DNA of 8,687 bases, taken from assembly GCA_041618535.1 (NCBI GenBank), contig JBFKFP010000123.1, positions 1 to 8,687 on the forward strand, written 5' to 3'. This document shows, in pieces, positions 6,236 through 8,687 of the stretch. Position 1 is the first letter of the stretch; the number at the start of each line of letters is the position of its first letter. The DNA is from SHLJ01 sp041618535 (GTDB lineage: Bacteria > Bacteroidota > Bacteroidia > Flavobacteriales > Flavobacteriaceae). Below the pieces are notes generated by a model, which had not been told where the DNA came from, made no database searches, and saw only the letters and a program-made list of their open reading frames with translations. The position numbers were made by a program, and so were the translations under genes.

Positions 6236-7049
6236 TGGCTTTCTCTTTTTTCTTTTGATTTTTGATCACAACCTTAGAGATGTAAATGCTCACCTGGTAA
6301 AGGATGAGAACGGGGATAGCGACTATGATCTGGCTCGCGACATCTGGAGGGGTGATAATCGCTGATAATATCAGCACGAGGACAAGGGCATATTTTCGAT
6401 ATTTTCTAAGGAACTCCGGAGTGACCAGCCCAACTTTGGTGAGAAAATAGATTATTATAGGTAATTCAAATATCAATCCTGAAGCCAGCACCGATGCACG
6501 CACCAATCCGATGTAGGAACTGAGGTCTATCTGATTCTCAACGATATCTGCCACCTGGTAAGTACCAAGAAAATTGATTGATAAGGGACTCACCACATAA
6601 TAGCCGAATAATACCCCAAGGAAAAACAGAAGTGAGGACACTATTATGAAACCGCGAGCATTTTTTCGCTCGTTCTCATACAGTCCCGGACTAATAAATT
6701 TCCAGAATTCATAGATCACATATGGAAAAGCCACCACCAGCCCCGCTGTAATAGATGTCCAAATGTGAGCAGAAAACTGTCCGGCCATCGTCCTGTTCTG
6801 GATCATGAACGGCAATTCGTCGCCGCAGAAATCGGTCTCTATCCCTATAAAAGTAGCCGCTTTGCAAAGGAATCGATAGGTAGGGAAATCCATGCTCTTG
6901 GGACCGAGGATTATGGCAAAAACAAAATCCTTCATTATAAAGGCCACGGTACCAACAATGAGAATAGCCATGGTGGCTCGTATCAGATGCCAGCGCAGTT
7001 CCTCGAGATGATCCAGGAAGGACATCTCATCTGGATTCGACTTCCCCAT
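6228..7049 (-). CDS. tatC: Sec-independent (twin-arginine) translocase subunit TatC
   Basis: Core receptor of the Tat pathway, an inner-membrane protein that binds the RR signal peptide and, with TatA, moves folded proteins across the membrane. 273 residues with the six-helix TatC topology: helices at about 22-42, 97-118, 133-155, 180-205, 217-234 and 237-257. Signature elements: N-terminal FLDHLEELRWHLIR (11-24) holding the signal-peptide-binding Glu16-Glu17 region, FISPGLYENER (118-128), Glu195 in the fourth helix (GLIFELP) and ITPPDV (232-237). The first periplasmic loop (about 45-95) is longer than in E. coli and has two Cys (62, 75); I recall this extended loop as usual in Bacteroidota. 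Its ATG overlaps the kpsF stop (TGATG), and an AGAGGG stretch 9 nt upstream lies within the last kpsF codons, which suggests coupled translation. No tatA is in the window. Confidence 0.95.
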   Translation of the reverse strand: MGKSNPDEMSFLDHLEELRWHLIRATMAILIVGTVAFIMKDFVFAIILGPKSMDFPTYRFLCKAATFIGIETDFCGDELPFMIQNRTMAGQFSAHIWTSITAGLVVAFPYVIYEFWKFISPGLYENERKNARGFIIVSSLLFFLGVLFGYYVVSPLSINFLGTYQVADIVENQIDLSSYIGLVRASVLASGLIFELPIIIYFLTKVGLVTPEFLRKYRKYALVLVLILSAIITPPDVASQIIVAIPVLILYQVSIYISKVVIKNQKKKEKANV

Positions 7050-8014
7050 CAGATAATTCCCTCTTTAATAAGATCATGCAAATGCACCACCCCTGCATAT
7101 TTACCTTTTTCTTCAACCAATAATTGAGATATTCCAAAAGTTTCCATGACCTCCATGGCATCAACTGCCATGGCATTATGATCGATGCGTTTCGGATTTG
7201 TCGTCATGATATCCCTGGCCTTCAAACTAGCGATGTCACCACTCTTGCTCAGCATTCTCCTCAAGTCACCATCCGTGATGATCCCGATAATCTCATCTTC
7301 ATCGATTACGGCGGTAACACCTAACATTTTCTCTGTAATTTCAATGATGACTTTTTTGATGTCTGTGCCGGGTGACACCATAGGCTTCATGTTTTGCGAA
7401 GAGAGGTCGCTGACCCTCAGGTACAATTTCTTACCCAGGGATCCGCCCGGATGATACTTAGCGAAATCCCTGCTTGAAAATCCGCGGAGTTCGAGCAGGC
7501 ACACTGCCAGGGCATCACCTATCACCAATTGAGCCGTTGTACTGGTTGTGGGTGCCAGGTTATTAGGACAGGCTTCTTTCTCGACGAAGGCATTCAGGAT
7601 GCAATCGGCTTGCTGTGCCAGGTAGGAATCCATATTTCCAGTTATGGCAATCATTTTGTTAGGCCCGTTCTTTATGAGCGGGACAAGGACTTTGATCTCG
7701 GGGGTGTTACCGCTTTTTGAAAGGAAAATCACCACATCGTCTTCCAGGATCAATCCCAAATCGCCGTGGATCGCGTCTGCCGCATGCATAAAAACGGCAG
7801 GTGTTCCTGTAGAGTTCAGTGTAGCCACTATTTTATTCGCGATAATGGCAGATTTTCCAATTCCCGTGATGATAACCCTACCCTTGGAAGCCAGTATCAT
7901 TTCAACTGCTTTTGCAAAATCGTCATCAAGTATATCTGCTAAATTTTCAATAGCCTGACTCTCAGTAAGAATGGTTTCTCGGGCTAACTTCAGGATGGTC
8001 TCGGTGGTGTTCAA
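7049..8014 (-). CDS. kdsD: D-arabinose 5-phosphate isomerase (KpsF/GutQ/KdsD family, SIS plus two CBS domains)
   Basis: Cytoplasmic aldo-keto isomerase converting D-ribulose 5-phosphate to D-arabinose 5-phosphate, the entry step of Kdo synthesis for LPS. 321 residues. The SIS domain (about 35-185) has GIGKSAIIANK (51-61), STGTPAVF (68-75), HGDLG (83-87), SKSGNTPE (99-106), KEACPNNLAPTTSTT (146-160) and YHPGG (187-191). Lys54, Glu106, Glu147 and His188 sit at a constant offset of five from the E. coli KdsD catalytic residues Lys59, Glu111, Glu152 and His193. Two CBS repeats follow (about 205-260 and 268-321). The start is TTG at 8014: an in-frame TAA lies only two codons upstream (TAA-ATT-TTG), and the next ATG (codon 39) would delete part of the N-terminal helix. 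First gene of the four-gene unit; its stop overlaps the tatC start. The gene is also often named kpsF; which paralogue name applies is uncertain. Confidence 0.92.
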   Translation of the reverse strand: MNTTETILKLARETILTESQAIENLADILDDDFAKAVEMILASKGRVIITGIGKSAIIANKIVATLNSTGTPAVFMHAADAIHGDLGLILEDDVVIFLSKSGNTPEIKVLVPLIKNGPNKMIAITGNMDSYLAQQADCILNAFVEKEACPNNLAPTTSTTAQLVIGDALAVCLLELRGFSSRDFAKYHPGGSLGKKLYLRVSDLSSQNMKPMVSPGTDIKKVIIEITEKMLGVTAVIDEDEIIGIITDGDLRRMLSKSGDIASLKARDIMTTNPKRIDHNAMAVDAMEVMETFGISQLLVEEKGKYAGVVHLHDLIKEGII

Positions 8015-8030
8015 AATTTAACTCAATTGG

Positions 8031-8061
8031 TTTGATGCCTTTAAAGATTTTCATATCTTTA
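8031..8061 (+). promoter_or_regulatory. Candidate flavobacterial sigma-A promoter for recQ
   Basis: TTTG at 8031-8034 and TATCTTTA at 8054-8061 are separated by 19 bp. This fits the Bacteroidota housekeeping pattern (TTTG near -33, TAnnTTTG near -7) with one mismatch at the last base of the downstream box. Transcription would begin near 8068 and give a leader of about 100 nt before the recQ ATG. The match is seen directly; the function is inferred. Confidence 0.4.
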
Positions 8062-8063
8062 AA
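8040..8063. repeat. Perfect 9-bp inverted repeat overlapping the candidate recQ promoter
   Basis: TTTAAAGAT and ATCTTTAAA flank the 6-base spacer TTTCAT. The right arm coincides with the proposed -7 box of recQ and the left arm lies in the promoter spacer. It is 26 bp upstream of the divergent kdsD start. A dyad covering a core promoter is the usual layout of an operator, but AT-rich dyads of this size also arise by chance. Confidence 0.45.
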
Positions 8064-8109
8064 ACTACCTACAAAAAAACGAAAAAATAAATTATGCGAG
8101 AAATCTAAG

Positions 8110-8147
8110 CCGGATATAAATCAAACTTAAATCTTCACCTTATCCGG
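8110..8147. repeat. 7-bp inverted repeat CCGGATA/TATCCGG with 24-bp spacer
   Basis: CCGGATA (8110-8116) and TATCCGG (8141-8147) are exact reverse complements in an otherwise AT-rich gap. In the proposed recQ leader they could form a stem closing a 24-nt loop, ending 24 nt before the recQ ATG. A spaced protein-binding dyad is the other reading. Function unknown. Confidence 0.3.
8122..8129 (-). promoter_or_regulatory. Exact TAnnTTTG box upstream of kdsD
   Basis: The minus strand reads TAAGTTTG, an exact match to the Bacteroidota -7 consensus. It lies about 108 bp before the kdsD start, inside the spacer of the CCGGATA dyad. No TTG or TTTG is found 17-23 bp upstream of it, so it would be a half-promoter at best. 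Confidence 0.2.
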
Positions 8148-8171
8148 ACGAGATTCATGTAATCAGATATT

Positions 8172-8687
8172 ATGGAGGGAATAGTGCATCAGGGAAAAAC
8201 AGACTTGCACAAAGCATTAAGACATTATTTCGGTTTCAGTAAGTTTAAGGGATTACAGGAGGATGTGATAAACAGTATCATGTCTGGGCATAACACTTTT
8301 GTAATAATGCCCACAGGTGGAGGAAAATCCCTTTGTTATCAGCTTCCGGCCCTGATTAAGGACGGCACCGCCATTGTGGTTTCACCGCTTATCGCCTTGA
8401 TGAAGAACCAGGTAGATGCCATTCGGGGTGTCTCCAAAGAAAATGGGATTGCTCACGTTCTTAATTCATCCTTGAACAAAACGGAAGTAAAACAGGTAAA
8501 ATCGGATATTCGTAAAGGGATAACCAAACTTTTATACGTAGCTCCAGAATCGCTAACCAAACAGGAATACATTGATTTCCTTCGTTCAGTAACCATCTCA
8601 TTCATGGCCATAGACGAGGCGCATTGCATAAGTGAATGGGGGCATGATTTCAGGCCGGAATACAGGAATCTCAGGAATATTGTAGGA
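8172..8687 (+). CDS. recQ: ATP-dependent DNA helicase RecQ, N-terminal 172 codons (3' end beyond window)
   Basis: Superfamily 2, 3'-5' DNA helicase acting in recombination and replication-fork repair. Only the first helicase lobe is present and the frame is open to the right edge. Motif 0 lies at HYFGFSKFKGLQ (18-29; the adenine-reading Gln29). Motif I (Walker A) is MPTGGGKSLCYQ (46-57, Lys52), Ia is VVSPLIALMKNQVDA (69-83), Ib is YVAPESL (122-128) and motif II is IDEAHCISEWGHDFRPEY (147-164), with the RecQ-specific aromatic-rich loop right after DEAH. The ATG at 8172 is chosen because an in-frame TAA at 8160-8162 closes the frame just upstream and the resulting N-terminus matches flavobacterial RecQ proteins in layout. 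The second lobe, zinc-binding, winged-helix and HRDC regions would be off the window. Divergent from kdsD. Confidence 0.95.
   Translation, partial: MEGIVHQGKTDLHKALRHYFGFSKFKGLQEDVINSIMSGHNTFVIMPTGGGKSLCYQLPALIKDGTAIVVSPLIALMKNQVDAIRGVSKENGIAHVLNSSLNKTEVKQVKSDIRKGITKLLYVAPESLTKQEYIDFLRSVTISFMAIDEAHCISEWGHDFRPEYRNLRNIVG

Noticed and set aside
6765..7127. 120-codon plus-strand open frame antisense to tatC and the kdsD end
   Set aside because: It runs across the junction of two recognised genes in antisense and has no domain signal.
7644..7958. 104-codon plus-strand open frame antisense to kdsD
   Set aside because: Hydrophobic-looking translation is a by-product of antisense reading of the SIS domain; no start context or family match.

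Overview
The window looks like a chromosomal housekeeping segment from a member of the Bacteroidota, most likely a marine Flavobacteriaceae. Three things point there: moderately low GC, a predicted lipoprotein N-acyltransferase of the Bacteroidota-specific Lnb/DUF4105 type next to a PorV/PorQ-family barrel, and start sites without Shine-Dalgarno sequences plus TAnnTTTG-like promoter boxes. The species assignment is inference; no rRNA or other marker is present. I see no tRNA, rRNA, CRISPR array, insertion sequence, prophage or toxin-antitoxin module, and no gene-free stretch longer than about 160 bases.

Layout from left to right. (1) The 3' three quarters of a polyprenyl-phosphate sugar-1-phosphate transferase on + (1-1135), cut by the left edge. 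(2) A two-gene minus-strand unit: a PorV/PorQ-family outer-membrane barrel (3446-2349), then an Lnb/DUF4105 protein (2332-1148), which converges on the sugar transferase with a 12-bp gap. (3) A divergent regulatory gap (3447-3549) with a perfect 10-bp inverted repeat. (4) A plus-strand pair, pssA (3550-4275, TTG start) and a TerC-family membrane protein (4284-5078). (5) A minus-strand four-gene unit read right to left: A5P isomerase/KpsF (8014-7049, TTG start), tatC (7049-6228), an AhpD-like carboxymuconolactone decarboxylase family protein (6235-5888) and lptB (5815-5075). Its last gene overlaps the 3' end of the TerC gene by 4 bp. (6) A 157-bp divergent gap (8015-8171) with two inverted repeats and a good flavobacterial promoter candidate. 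(7) The first 172 codons of recQ on + (8172 to the right edge).

Nearly all of the genes serve the cell envelope. PssA makes the phosphatidylserine precursor of phosphatidylethanolamine. The A5P isomerase feeds Kdo synthesis for lipid A-core, and LptB powers LPS export. TatC moves folded proteins across the inner membrane. The sugar transferase starts polysaccharide repeat units on undecaprenyl phosphate. The Lnb-type protein probably adds the third acyl chain to lipoproteins, and the PorV/PorQ-type barrel sits in the outer membrane. RecQ (DNA repair) is the exception. I found no convincing undescribed system. The points most worth a second look are the Lnb-type gene beside the barrel gene, the two intergenic inverted repeats, and the AhpD-like gene fixed between tatC and lptB.
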